Positions 47,540 through 60,440 are shown, numbered from the stretch's first letter. The stretch is 64,000 nucleotides of DNA from Amphiura filiformis (GCF_039555335.1 NC_092628.1:82238315-82302314); one strand, 5' to 3'. Made by a program: numbers and translations. The notes: a model not told the origin generated them from the letters alone.

Positions 47540-50500
47540 TGAGGTGCTTTCTTGTTCTCTTGTTCACGTTGCTGATAGCCGGTAAGAGCATTTTCTATCT
47601 GTATTATCACCATTTGAATTCGACATTTTTATCTTTTGCGTTATTTGCGATTGTTAACTTGTAAAATTGTGTATTTGTGATATAATTATAGTAGACATTA
47701 GACAATTAATTTAAGTGTTATGTAAAACAGTGTGGTAAATTAATCATCCGTGACATTGAATATTAGCTCATGTGCAAGTCAATCAGTAGAGTAATTGTGG
47801 ATATCCTCAAATTGAATGTAAATCCTTTACAGATGTTTAAACTTGTTTCTATGTGTTTTCATCATGTGAGTACGAGTCTTAATATGCAATCCCCGGGAAT
47901 ACAATCACTGGTGCTCCTATAATACATGTATGTTTGGTTTTACTACAACACGTTCAGTGCAAACCAAAAACGAAATTACTCATTATTTCATAATGATACA
48001 GCACTATTTTTTCAAAATCAAAAATGGAAATTACTTTTACTAGATATGAAATATTAATCGTATTTCTATAGTTCGACCGAATTGAGATATTTGGAGAAAA
48101 AGATAAAATTCCAGATCCAATCCATTATTGGATAAGGGGCCAAGAAACCTTATTTTGCACATTTCAAGCTCCAGGTATAACAGTGTGTGTATAAAAGACA
48201 AACAGACATTACAGAAATAGCAGCACTTTTACAGAAACGAAATATATGTGTTGAAGGCAATACATATGATATTCACAGGTTTAATGTTTGTGTATCATTC
48301 ATTTATTGGGACGGGATGCGTATGTGTGTGTGATGAGGTTTTTCATGTTTCGATTGTGCGGTTGGGCCTCGCGACTACTACCCCGAAATCAAACCAAATA
48401 TGGAAGGCATTTGCTACCCGTCCTTAAAGGAAGTTGACCTGATATATTTGGAAAATCAAATTCGTTAAAACTTATGCATAACATAAAATTTTGTCCCTTT
48501 CAAGCATTTGGAACAAAAAAACACACATGTAAATGTTCCTTGTAAATGCGATTAATCCCTTATGGAATTACTGACATTATATACAGCGTGAAACTAGTAG
48601 TCTAGAGTGTTTTTATTAATGGTAAGCATCATGATCATTCAATAAATTGACATAAATAAACAGTTCTGGGTATCTGATGGTAATGTGCTCTCTGATTATT
48701 ACGATCTAAAGTGTGTTGTCTCACAAGGGTCAATCATTGGCCCAGAGTTTTTATATTGTACTCGCAAAATGTTGCTTCAATTATTCGCCGTCATGGCTTA
48801 CATTTTCATTGTTATGCTGATGATGTCCAGATCTATGCATTTTGTAATCCAAAGATTCCAGGTGATGCAGCTTGTCAAACTGACTAGGTAGGTTGAGGAG
48901 CTCCGTGATTGGTTAAAGGAAAGCTCAAACTAAATGACTCAAAAACAGAGTTTTTTATCGCATCATCTCCCCACAATATGTACAGACTTGCTGACACAAA
49001 GATTCAGATTGGCGAGGCTGAAATCACTCCTACATCCACAATCAAGAACTTAGGTGTTCATTTTGATTCTGCAATGAACATGTCTGATCATGTACCATCT
49101 GTGTGCAAGTCTATCAATTTCATCTTATGGAACCTGCCGACAATACGTCGTTACATCACTAAGGAGGCATGCTCCAATGCCATGCGGTCACTCGTTCTCT
49201 CCAAGCTGGATTACGCAAATGCGCTTCTAAGTTGTTGTAGAGGAAAGGATACCACCAGGCTTCAACGCCTTCAGAACAAACGTATCCAATTCAAAGTTCT
49301 TCTTCATATCTACAAGACATTGAATGGTCTATCAGATTTAGGTTGAAACATGTTTTCTAGAAACTCACTGAAAATTGCATGACAATGAGTTTCTGCAGAC
49401 GAAACATAAGCACCTTTTACTATTGCTTTGAAAAATCTCTGCCCAGTACAATTCGATCTCAATCGGCCACACAACAAGCGAGATGCATGCAAATACGTTT
49501 TGTAAACAGTGGCATAAACAACGCTTAAAAGTTACTAAGTTTTTAATTGCACACCTCCAGATTTCAGATTTGACTTGAAACGTGGTTTCTTGAAATTCAC
49601 AGAAAGTTGTTACTGGGTCTGATTGTGTTCATAAAACTGTAAAAATAACTGAAAATATGTGGAATTGTTGTCTTTCTCAAATTGAGTTATCACAAAGATT
49701 ATCTTTCCAAAATGCACACATCTTCTTGAAAGTGGAAGACTCAAAGCAGTATTTTTTATCTCCCGTTTTATTCACGTGGTATAACCCCCATGCACAACAC
49801 TGATAGATATTTATCACGCCGTTCACCTGAGTATAAACGAATACGCTGCCGAAGTGTTGTATATAATAATCAGATTAACTACCATAGCAATAGGTGAAAA
49901 CAATTTTTTTTAATACATCGCGCTGCACTGCAAGCAGGTTACACTCATCACCTGTGTATAAAAGAAATTTTATGGGAGGTAACAAGAACGAGGATATTTG
50001 TAATGAGAAAAAAAAGTCCGAAAACCGAGCTAGCCCCAGTTTTAACCCTCCCTGCTGTATAGTTTCCTATTTTACAAGCATTCAATAATCATATAAATGA
50101 GAATACCAATGCCAAAATAAGTTACCAATTCTTTTGACTCGAATTCAACTTTCTCGGTCTTATAGTATTAACTGCTATGAGGGACATAGGCCTAAGGAGA
50201 TCCCGCGGGCCTATAATTTTAACTATGTCCCGAATATAAAGCAGTCAATATTTGTTTTATTTGTACGTGGTTGCGATTGCGCAGTTTGATCGGAACGCAT
50301 GTGACCGGTCAATAGTTCATTTCCATGACCAGTCAATAGTTCATTTTCATGAAATTCTCTCAAGGGCGCACACCACTAAATAATCGTCCCATTGAAATAC
50401 ACGTGAAAATACAAGAAAGTAAGTTTGTTTTTCTACCACATGTAACAATATTTTTAATATTTTGGTCGAACCAATGTCTTAATAAATATTAAATTTTTAT

Positions 50501-53500
50501 TATTTTTGTTTTTGGAACAAGTTAAGAAAAACTTGAGAGATACGAACCCCTTAACAGCGCCATCCCGAATTTCAGCTGATACTCGTGCCTCCTCACCAGT
50601 TCCGGCCATGATATTGTTCCGAGAGCCTATCACCCATGCACATTCGATCCGGGACATTTTCTGAACAGATTTGTAATGTTGAGTTCCTATTCTATCGTTT
50701 TCTTGAAGTATGACAGGGGCATTACGGTAGGTTATAGACTAACGATGCGAATACCAACTATATTTCATAGCACAAAAATAAAAAATTGTTCGCTTGTTTG
50801 TTCCAGATGTTCAATCTTCACTTCCAAAAGGAGATCACATGAATGCTACAGATGAATTACTGAGTAATTATGGACACGTGTACAGCAGACCTGTTCCTTT
50901 TTTCAATCAGACCATCGTGTTGGAATTCTTTATGTATGTCAATCAAATTATAGACTTGGTGAGTATAAAGAGACAACGAATAAATCTGTTGGTCGATCAA
51001 TACAATTGAAATCAGCATAATTCTAAGATACACCTTTTTACTTTAAAATTAATTTTCTTGGTAAAAATCACAATAATTGTACCTTTTTCAGTAATGTCAG
51101 TTAAAATCATAGTGCGTTGATATACCTCATAAAAATGCAGCTGGTAAAATTAGACTTTAATTAATATCTTTTAGTGTAAGATGTGTGAATGTTACAGGCT
51201 TCAACATAGCCCGCGAACTTGTTTTGTTTTGTTTTTGTTTTTTTAGTTAACTTTTTAGCGTTTCAAACTTATATTTTATAATTTTGTCAGAATTTTGATA
51301 GCTAAAATGTCCAACTCGATTTTTCCATTGTGGCATCCATGTCCTTTTGTATTGAAAGCAAGGATTACTCAACCAGCGATTTGGTAGCCCAATTATTGTT
51401 TAATGCTGAGATAAAAATTGGACATTTGCTCACGTGATCCCGCTCGTGATAGCCTGCAATTGCAAATTATATGCTTCCCTATGTCGTCCATTTATGTCGT
51501 CCATTTACCTATTGTGATAAAAGATCCTTACCTGACATCGTGCTTGTGTTGCAAGGTGTTAATGACTCAAGACCAATACACCTTTTACCCAAATTCTCTT
51601 CAGAATGCACAATAAAACACACTGTTTGACTAAGTTAACAATATCTGAATCTTTAATTGAAAGTAATTATGATTTAACAATAATCTTGTAGTGAACATAA
51701 ATACATAAAAGTCAGAATCAATCAAGTACACTATGTTTAATAATGTTACTTAGCCAGTAGCCTTCTTCTTGTTCTTGATTTCAAAGTTCTGACGTAAATC
51801 ATATCCTGATTCACTTGTCCTGCGAAGATGACTGTTCAGCGAAGTCAACTAAAGACCTTTGCATCCTTTGCATAAAATCCTCGCACAGATGACAATATCC
51901 AAAATGGTGCTCTTTTCACCTTTAACACATTTTCTAATGGAAAACAGGCCTGCCCCGCATACAGTCTCACTGCTTCCACTTACATTGAAAGATGAGGAAT
52001 ATAGGTACGCAATCTTGTCACTCAGTGCACATCACACTTGGGTCGAGTGTTATAAACCTAGAGATTTCTGCAGTGGCGGCAGAAAAATTAAACTTTAGAG
52101 GGGAACGAGCGCATTTTGTTCCGATTTAACTATGACTTCTTTTGTACGAAAAATGTCAGACTATTTAAACCCTAAATGAAGGTGTGTTTTGTTATTTTAT
52201 GGGCCCGAATTTCTCTATTTTCCTATGATTTTCTTTTTCTTATGAATTTAGGGGAGTCGGATCTCACCTAAAAATTTAGGGGGTCCTGCCCCCCCCCCCC
52301 CGACTATGAATTTCTTTGCCATGTTGAAGTTCTGACAACACTTTAGCTTTTCCACAATCTTCATACGGAATCCGATTCACACTACCACTAGCTCAGATTC
52401 CGAGCCTTGATATGATTCCTCAGTAAAGTTGTCATGTTAAAAACAAAATGTGAAAACCATGACCTACCCACTCGGAGCTGTTCTAAATGGGGGCAGTATC
52501 AAGATTTGTGGTGATTAGAGGGTTTGTTCGTGATTTATGCCCTAGTCACTAGACTGGATTACTAGTCTCAGATTTCACGCGTTGATTATGAAATATTTTC
52601 AGTCGGAAGTGACAAATGGTGAAATCAAAGCGAAAATTCTAACAAAACCCCGATTATGTGCGTTAGTCTGGAGAGTTGGGAAAATTCATTAACGAATTAC
52701 GCTGCTCAAATATATTGTTACAATAAGAATTACCCATGATTTAAGAGTGTTGAGCAAATATGTAAACTCGCTGATAAAATGGACATAAAATAAAATTTTG
52801 ACATCCCATTTATTGCTCTGCGATCTTGTTAAAAAAGTTACAAGCATTTCAATGGTAAAGGGTCGGATTTCAAAAGCTGCAGAAGTACATGCAGGATTCT
52901 GCATAGGTTACTAGATGCATGAGTATCAAATGAGGGACATGCTTTATTATTTTCACTCAAATTTAAACCATTATGTTTGTCACATGGTTGATTAATCGCT
53001 GAAGAGCAGTGACAAGGAATCTGAAGAAGATGGCTAACAAGTCCATCAAGCCCGACACAAACGGTACCCTATATAGTTCGTTAACTAAGAAGTACGAAGT
53101 CAATCTGTGGCATCAGGGGTCGATGCTTTGCGTCACACGCCATGCGTTTAAAAAACGCGACGCATAAAGAGCGTGGTGCGCTCGGCAAGTACAAATCACG
53201 CCGCATTTGGCTTGCCAAAGAAGCATTTACACACGCATTGTACTGAAATAATCATTCTCATACCTTTCCCGAGGTCTATTTACTTTGTACTTTTGAGAAA
53301 GTGGAACAGTATGACCAAAAAGAAATAAAACACCTCGTCAGAAGCATGCGATGTCGCATTACAGCAGTTGTGAAAAGTGGTGGAGGACACGCTAAGTATT
53401 GAAGGATAAACTGAAGTAAACTGCATTTATCATGACTGAGAGTAGAGAATGAATGAATGTAAACAAGAGTACTGAGTAGCATGGGATTGAAATAAACAAG

Positions 53501-56500
53501 TTCAATCAAAGTTATCACTGAGTGGCGAAAATGTTTCTGTTATGAATTTATAGCGGGTTTATTAGCTTTGCACTTATGTATAGGGGCTACTGCAACTTTT
53601 GATATCCGACACTTGACCATTGACATGCTTGTAACTTTTCTCAACGGGATCGCAGAGCCACAAATGAGGCACATCAACTACACCAGGTAAATAATTCTTT
53701 TACGGTTGTGAAAACTAACCAATAGAAATACACCTAGCGAATTACGTGTTTGCCAGTGACGTCATCGAAATCGAAATCGAAATCGAATTTATATGTTTTA
53801 TTGTGTCAAAATATAGCTTCAAAACAGTTTTATATAAACATCAACTCAATAACAACAGATGGCGGTATCACTACACTAAAATGGTTCATATGATAATTTC
53901 AAGACCAGTTGTAGAATGATAACTGACTCAGTGGGTTGCAATAACATACTATGGCGTCCAAAAGAGCCATGTGTAGAAAAATACATACACCTTTTTCCTC
54001 GGGGATGATGAAAATGTTAAACCCTGTTTCGAGTGAAAATGTTAACCCCTTACCAACACTGAAATCTTGTGAGCTAATTTACACTACATTAACTTTGTAA
54101 TATGTTCAAATATTGCCCAAATATGAACAAAATGTGGCAGACTTACAAGGTTACGAAGTGTAAATTACGTGCTTTGAAGATTATTGTCAGCAAAAGACAA
54201 TTTTTGTTAATATCAACTGATAATTGGTGTAGCGTTGTGAAAACCATGATACCATATTATTATATTTATTATTTGGTTCCATTATAGAACGAGCGAGAAC
54301 AGCTTCTTACAGTCAGTGCTTTAATAGAAATGGTAAGTATGATAGAGGTCTTCCTGACGGGTATCATAATGTGCCCATATTTCGGGATCATTTTCAGAAA
54401 TTTGGAATGCCCAATTTGAAGTCGTGAAATTGCGTAAGGTGATGCGTAGCCGACTGTTTAGAGCGCTGGACTATCACGAATCTCCTGTGCATCGTACGGT
54501 TGAATTTTCTTTTTTCCTTTTTTTTTTCATTTCTTTCTATTATAAGAACCTCCCGGTACGCTTGTCCATTCTTTGCATGGCTATTTTGCTACGGAGTGTG
54601 AGATGTGGGGCGGATGGGTTTTTGTTTGTAGGGGTGTCAACGTTTGGTTTAGGTACTGCAAAACAGTAATAAACAATTGTAACACTTTTCTAAATACATT
54701 TTTGCCTTAAATTTATTAACCTTCACTTTAAAAAAATACTTAACATGTTAAGAGTATACTGATTGGTAATGTTTAGCTATGAAACATTGGTATTTTCTAT
54801 ATCGTGTTCTTTTAATATTAATGATGGTATGTTTATTTCTTTTCTGTACGATAAAGGAGTGGCAAGACATGTATCTCATTTGGAACACCACAAAGTATCC
54901 CGGTGTGACACACCTAAATATCCCGATATCAGAAATATGGCATCCAGATATATGGCTTTATGAAAAGTAAGTAGTAGTTAGGCTGCAATATTGGTTTTCA
55001 GAATGCATTGCAGCAAATTTTTCTGTTAACAATAAGTCTCCAAAATGTAAGTGATGCAGAAAAAACTTTATTTTGAAGACAAATTACGAATTTCTGTTTG
55101 CCTATAGATGAGTTGACTTCTGACGTCAATGCCTGGAGTATGCGCACGCATCATCACAATTTCCGTTGTTTTTTGCCTGGCAGTATATTTTGTTCAGGGC
55201 TCGTGTTTTTAAAACTCCCGCCACATCACAATAATGCTATTGAACAGTGTAGTGGTTGCATGGGCTCACTCAAGCATATCGATATACCAGTCCCTTGCCT
55301 TTATTGATAAACATTGAAGTCAACTCATCTATAGCATTTTATCAGCCGGTACAAATAGTTGCGATATATTGTGATTTTCTGGTCTATTTTACGCAACAAC
55401 ATCTTTTCACATAGAGCTATAAGTTTATGTCAAACAGTGATTGCTCAATTAAAATACCTCGGCAGGGTATTAAAAAACATTGTGAAATTTGCATGTCAAT
55501 CTTTCGAGTACATTGTATTAATAGTATGGTATTTAACTTATAGCTCTTTATGTGACACTATTTAGTTTAACATCATAACATGGTGTTAAACTCATAGCTA
55601 TGTATGTGATAAGACCGACGATTTACATTAATTGGAAATCACACCTGCAGAGTGGTTTCGAACTAATTTAACCAGCGTTTGCGTTGACGAAATCGCAATC
55701 TCTAAATTAACACTTTAAAAAAATCTTTGCAGTGTTCACCTGTATTGGCCAAAGGACGGTCTTTGCTGGCTCTTCCCGGATGGAAAGGTTATTTGGGCAA
55801 TAGCATCTTTATTTACAACATCATGCAGAATTGATGCTCGATTCTTCCCGTTTGACACTCAAAGGTGTACAGTGAGGTTTGCTTCTTGGGTTCATCCATT
55901 GTCTCAAATGGATATAACTCTAAGGTCGACTCGATCCATTTCTGACTCCCGAGCGTATTTTACAGAAAATGGCATTTGGGACTTGGTTATTGTTGATATG
56001 GAAAGACACGTAATGCAATGGGATGGCTATGGTGGATACCCGGAATTGCTATATACTCTTGTGTTATCTCGGCGACCACTATTCCATGTTCTAACTATGA
56101 TCTTACCATGTGCTTTATTGTCTTTGCTTAATTTAATGGTATTCATCTTACCGACTGAATCGGGAGAAAAGGTATCTTTTGGAATAACAAATGTGTTGGC
56201 GTTAGTTGTATTCCTGCAACTGGTTGGAGAAACAATGCCACCATCATCAGATAAAATGCCAATCGTCAGTAAGTATTATGTGGATCTGTAACTATCTGCC
56301 ACTTTCTGCATCAGTATGATAAGTATAATTCACTGAGCAAAGTACATTAGTCAAGATAATCGCATTCGGCGCTCGAGCTGAATGCAATAATCCCACGGTC
56401 AAGTGCGATTATCTTGACGAATGCATTTCTGCGAAGTAGTTATCCGTCATAAACTTTTCGAATGCATCAGATGTAATTAAATTAATGGCTGTATTGATAT

Positions 56501-58546
56501 TTTAGTTTGAAAATTTAGAAACTGAATACGCTGTCAACTCAGTGACTTGTTAGGAAAATCAATCACTGCATAAGTTAACTACTATCATTCGGTGAGAACC
56601 ACTAGGTTTACTACTGTCACTAATTGATATACATATTGATATTGAAGCCATTAGAAAAAAAATGATTACCAATACACGTATGTATGCAGTGAAGATGAGA
56701 AAAGACAATGAGCGGTTCTTGCAATACAAAAAACTGTTGCTCTATGGAAGTGCCAATCAGCTTAGAGGTGGATGCGTGCTGTCAACCTAGGCTGGATAAA
56801 AAAAGATTATAGAACACCCACAGTGTGTGGGACACCGGTGTTTTTAGTGGTCTAGCGCCCCTCTCGCTTTTATGTCCTCGCATACAGGCCAAACCTGTTA
56901 TCAGATTACAAATTCCGATTGTAACGCCAAAGAATGAAATCAATCAGTTACTCTTTTTGGACGAAAATAATTCTCCATTTCATCTCTACATAATTATAAG
57001 ACCGATTTTTGCGCTATTACATGAACAAGTATACCTACATATCTAAAACCACCCAATACCTCTTGGCAACACCTGCAACACTGATTAGTGTATATTTCGA
57101 TACTAGGCTATTTCACGAGCCACTCCCGCCTAGGCGGAAGTGCCTATACACCAAACGCATGTCAATTGAAGCCGTACAACTTATCGCAAATTTGAGACCG
57201 TAAAATTTAGACACTTCTTTTGTCTAGATTAGCACAAACCCTCTCACCTCAAGGTTTCATGCCAGATAAATTTTAGTGAGCAACAAAAAATTAGAATAAA
57301 AGGATTGTTTGCAAAATAACAATGAGATCTGAATACTGAAACAGGAACCGAAACCAAAAAGATAAAAAGACCCGTATACTACTACCCCCTCCAGACACAC
57401 ACACACCTTAGTGTGCAGGTTTCAGATGTATTGTTTATAGCGTAAAGTTTTCAGATAATCTATTGATTATGCGGTGCAGGTTTCAGATAATACGGCTATG
57501 AAGGTAGTTCGTTAAATATAACGCACGGGAGAAGAATACATAACGGTATAGAAATGGGCACTAGAAGTATATTGGTACCGCCGTTAATTGTGCATATTAC
57601 GAATGTGTTTCATATTGATTTCCTTCTTTTACGTGAATATCACTTTAGATGCATAAAAATGTGACCGTACAGCACGAATGAGCCGTAAATGTCCTCAATT
57701 GTATTCCGAGTTACAGTGTAAAATGGGCATGAAGGTCGTATTCATTGGTACCTCAATTTGGTGCTACGTGTACCTCATTTAATGAGATACACGTAGCACC
57801 AAATTGAAATACCTATGAATATGACCTTCATGCCCATTTGACACTGTAACTCGGAATACAATTGAGGACATTTACGGCTCATTCGTGCTGTACGGTCACA
57901 AATAATCTTTATCTTTATTTTCAAACTACGCAGTCACCAACCCTTTCATGTTATTTATATGCACCAATCACTGCCAATACAAAGAGCCAAGATTGCCTTT
58001 AATATATTGAATTACGTTGAATGTGTCATGTGATGTAATAAGCTTGGCTATCCTCTTCAAACCATGTAATGCTAAAGAGTAAACGTTTTGTCTCTATCTT
58101 CTTTCCTTTTATCCATTTTAGTAATTTACTACTTCACCCCAATGATCGTAACCGGGTGTCTTGCCGTTACTTCTGGCGTCATAGTAGCGTATTTGCACCA
58201 GCATGATACCATCTCTAAAAAACCACTGCAATCTTTCCAAAAACGTGATGGTACTGACATTGAAGAAGAAAACATTTGCCAAAAACATGTAACAATGATT
58301 AGTGAATCTGATAACGCACCATGGGAAAATGACAGTGGTCAAAATCTTCAATTTGAAGCTTCTAAGAGGAAGAAAAGCGCCACTCAAAACACAGAGGAAC
58401 AGGAAACTGACATGTGTAAGCTAAGAAGAAATAGCTTTTCTGCAAAAGAACTTGCGACATTGATTAACAAATTACTTTTGGGTACTTGCATTCTCATAAC
58501 CCTTGTGTCAATGATTATGACAACTAGCTTGATACTTTGTCACTAA
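47540..58546 (+). CDS. Nicotinic-receptor-like Cys-loop channel subunit, gene B (complete, six coding exons)
   Basis: Tandem paralog of gene A. Exons 47540-47582, 50807-50958, 54288-54332, 54857-54966, 55733-56268 and 58122-58546, same phases, 436 residues. Signal peptide MRCFLVLLFTLLIAG; loop A WHPDIWLYEN; Cys-loop CRIDARFFPFDTQRC identical to A; M1 to M2 identical to A, with Glu at -1' and 20' (cation-selective type). Like A it lacks the loop C cysteine pair (MQWDGYGGYPEL) and the loop D Trp. Exon 5 encodes 8 changes in ~178 residues versus A, whereas the M3-M4 loop in exon 6 is clearly diverged (for example QKRDGTDIEEENICQKH in place of NCDDDDIDECCEDSIYRNH). The overlapping minus-strand frame at 58118-58387 is a shadow. 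Presumed plasma-membrane channel subunit, possibly partnering A. Confidence 0.93.
48661..49346 (+). mobile_element. CR1-like LINE reverse transcriptase fragment, intron 1 of gene B
   Basis: Translated pieces match the palm and thumb of CR1/Jockey-type reverse transcriptases: VVSQGSIIGPEFLY (motif for PQG..LGP), then in another frame HFHCYADDVQIYAFC with the catalytic YADD, then KLKLNDSKTEFFIASSPHN, LGVHFDSAMNMSDHV and LVLSKLDYANALL. At least two frameshifts separate these, and the endonuclease and 3' end are missing. It is a dead 5'- and 3'-truncated copy. Confidence 0.85.
49839..49965 (+). repeat. Half copy of the GTAATTAATCGG MITE family
   Basis: TACGCTGCCGAAGT, AATCAGATTAACTACCATAG, CAATAGGTGAAAACAATTTT and AAGCAGGTTACACTCATCAC match 15222-15325. 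The opposite end is absent. Confidence 0.75.
50000..50800. other. Intron 1 of gene B, 3' part, unassigned
   Basis: No recognised element. A minus-strand frame at 50454-50657 (containing MAGTGEEARVSAEIRDGAVK) has coding-like composition but no match I recognise and no supporting neighbours. Confidence 0.3.
51540..52110. repeat. Diverged relative of the solo-LTR-like fossil at 58691
   Basis: Shares, in the same order, TGACTCAAG, ACACTGTTTGA, ACTTAGCCAG, TTCTTCTTGTT/TTCTTCTTGA, ATTCACTTGTCCTGC and a GTTATAAACC..CAG..AGAA..TTTAA block. Old and diverged; ends not defined. It lies in intron 2 of gene B. Confidence 0.45.
52280..52310. repeat. C homopolymer
   Basis: Run of about 14 C in GGGTCCTGCCCC... 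at 52290-52303. Simple sequence. Confidence 0.8.
52780..53690. repeat. Inverted pair of ~100-bp segments, intron 2 of gene B
   Basis: GCTCTGCGATCTTGTT, AAAGTTACAAGCATTTCAATG and GTCGGATTTCAAAAGCTGCAG at 52815-52882 are mirrored at 53596-53665. They may be the subterminal parts of a ~1-kb element whose tips were not recognised. Confidence 0.6.
53766..53790 (+). repeat. Short ATCGAA microsatellite
   Basis: Four copies of ATCGAA in CATCGAAATCGAAATCGA-type sequence. Confidence 0.8.
55102..55334. mobile_element. MITE with CTATAGATGAGTTGACTTC ends, intron 4 of gene B
   Basis: CTATAGATGAGTTGACTTC and its exact inverse bound a 233-bp insert. The equivalent intron of gene A lacks it. The CTATAG tips recall the element at 36391 but the interiors differ. 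Confidence 0.82.
56346..56424. repeat. Small hairpin, intron 5 of gene B
   Basis: GTCAAGATAATCGCATTCG and GTGCGATTATCTTGACGAAT are inverted copies 40 bases apart. Confidence 0.65.
57660..57900. mobile_element. Near-perfect 241-bp fold-back, intron 5 of gene B
   Basis: The two halves are almost exact inverted copies meeting at 57780/57781: TGTGACCGTACAGCACGAAT, GAGCCGTAAATGTCCTCAAT, TTGTATTCCGAGTTACAGTG and CTACGTGTACCTCATTT mirrored. The homologous point in gene A (about 37440) is uninterrupted. The ends and right half match the 27371-27948 element, so this is one TGTGAC family. Confidence 0.88.
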
Positions 58547-58690
58547 TGAATGCCAAAGTCGAAATCAATCATTACCAGTTGGATGTTCTATAATGCACTC
58601 AATGCGGTATGTAACGAACATCCCATGATTATCAGAAATACGTTATCTTTTATTTTGTTAACATGGTAGAGGATACTGAAGTAGAGACGT

Positions 58691-59792
58691 TGTTACGAGT
58701 CGTACTTGACTCAAGGACAAAAATAGCTTTTACCCGAACTCACACGAATGCACAACACAAATACACTGTTTGATTAATCTAAAAAAATCAGTCTTTTAGT
58801 AAACTATGATTGGTACAATATATGACAATAAATGCACATACAAAATAATCATGTATAATCACTCTTTTAACTAATTAGTACTTAGCCAGCATTCTTCTTC
58901 TTGATGGTAATATAGTTCTTGCAATGTTATGGACGGCTGATGTATATATCATCATTCACTTGTCCTGCAAAAAACAGCGAAGTCCGTTGTACACTTGCAT
59001 TCATAAATATTCTTGCGAATAAAGTCCTCACACAAAAATAGTGTTGCTTTCTCCAAACACTTATCTCCTTGCGCTGCTTTCTCCAAACGCTTATCTCGAC
59101 CCTAACCTAACACTTAACACCTTGCGCAGATTTCCAAACACTTAACTCTTTCAGGAGTCATGCTTCTTTAACACTGCTCCACTGTATTTGACAGATGTGT
59201 TGTTTTATAAACCAGACTCCTGCAATTCGACAGAAGAACTTTAATTCTTTAATGAGGAAGAGCACATTTGTGTACTCGAAATCTCCTTCGTTGCTGCATT
59301 AAAAATAACTTAATCACAGGCTATGTAAACTTGATAAAAATGTACCTCTTTTTGAAGCACAATGACGATCAACACAATCATGTATAGTTTACAATCCTTC
59401 GTGACATTCTGTAAAGTCCAAACTCCAAGCATCAACTTTTTATGCTCCCAAAAACCCATGATCTATTAATACACCATTCTGTCATATTACAACACTTCCT
59501 GTGGGTGATTCCCAGATCTTATCCATTTCACAATCCAAGGATGAGAATATCAATAAAGAGAATCTTCTATAGATGAAGAGGGGTTTCCCCCAAACAATCT
59601 AAAATTAGATATGATTCAATTTGTTTTGATCACTTGATGAATGAAAGGGAATTTCGCTAAAACATGCCATAACACACAAACTCTTGCATGATTACTTCCA
59701 AGGTGTTTCCCATGTCTCATATTTCTCATGACATAATTTCAGCTTGTAAACAAAGTTAAATAATTAAATTAAATTACTCAGGCCACATCACA
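58691..59792. mobile_element. Solo-LTR-like fossil, 3' of gene B
   Basis: A 1,102-bp segment begins TGTTACGAGTCG and ends CCACATCACA (TG...CA tips), with ACGT on both sides (58687-58690 and 59793-59796). The gene A 3' flank passes from AACATGGTA to CGTACCCGCCAACATTGCG without it, so it arrived after the duplication. No internal coding region is attached. Family not determined; Ty3-like or Pao-like are both possible. Confidence 0.5.
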
Positions 59793-60015
59793 ACGTATAT
59801 ACTCGTACACGCCAAAGCAACATTGCGTTTACAAAAATAACATTGGCAAACATTCAAAAGACGCAATAAAAACTCACAACAAATGTGTTTTTAAGTGTTT
59901 CATGAATGTGTTTATAGACGACAATACATTCTTGATGTGTTATAGTAAGAGCGCAAGAACTGCACAATTTAACTTTCGACGCATAAACGTGCGAGTTTTT
60001 AAAAATGTTTTAGGA

Positions 60016-60021
60016 AATAAA
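60016..60021 (+). promoter_or_regulatory. Candidate polyadenylation signal of gene B
   Basis: AATAAA in the conserved 3' flank, matching the position relative to surrounding blocks of AATAAA at 38861 in gene A. It would follow the solo-LTR-like insert, which may have changed the 3' end used. Confidence 0.3.
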
Positions 60022-60292
60022 GTGAATGGGTTATTAAAGGCATATTGCATTGCTGATAAGGTACAGCATCCTTTTTGGTCCTATAGCTCTATCGGTGCCC
60101 GAAGAGGTACTGATGGCACTTTTTGTCGTACCCTGAACATTTGTGCAGTGCGTTCATTTGTTATTTAAATGAAAACAGTAACACTATAAAACTGTTAATT
60201 ATTTATTAATTTAATTTATTACATTTCCCGGGATTGATGTTAAGAGTCATCGGTACCTAACCGGATTCTGTAGGTTCAAATTCGATGTGGCG

Positions 60293-60440
60293 GTTAAGTT
60301 CTGATAGCGAACGTGATGCATGCGAACGAAAAGGGTTCAAATCCGCCTTCGTGGATATCCGGATGGCGATTTCGATAGCTTTTGAGCCATTTTTGCTCCC
60401 AGTATGCATCACCTTTGTCTATCGATCGCTGTCAGCAATA
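60293..60440. repeat. Palindromic repeat 3' of gene B
   Basis: GATAGCGAACGTGATGCATG, GAACGAAAAG and GATAGCTTTTGAGCC...TGCTCCCAGTATGCATCACC form an inverted repeat that corresponds to 38899-39030 after gene A. Confidence 0.75.

Noticed and set aside
50454-50657. Minus-strand frame with a coding-like start (MAGTGEEARVSAEIRDG)
   Set aside because: Not recognised, isolated inside intron 1 of gene B and without a clear donor site; kept only as a note.
58118-58387. 89-codon minus-strand frame
   Set aside because: Antisense shadow of the last exon of gene B, which has clear receptor M3 and loop sequence.
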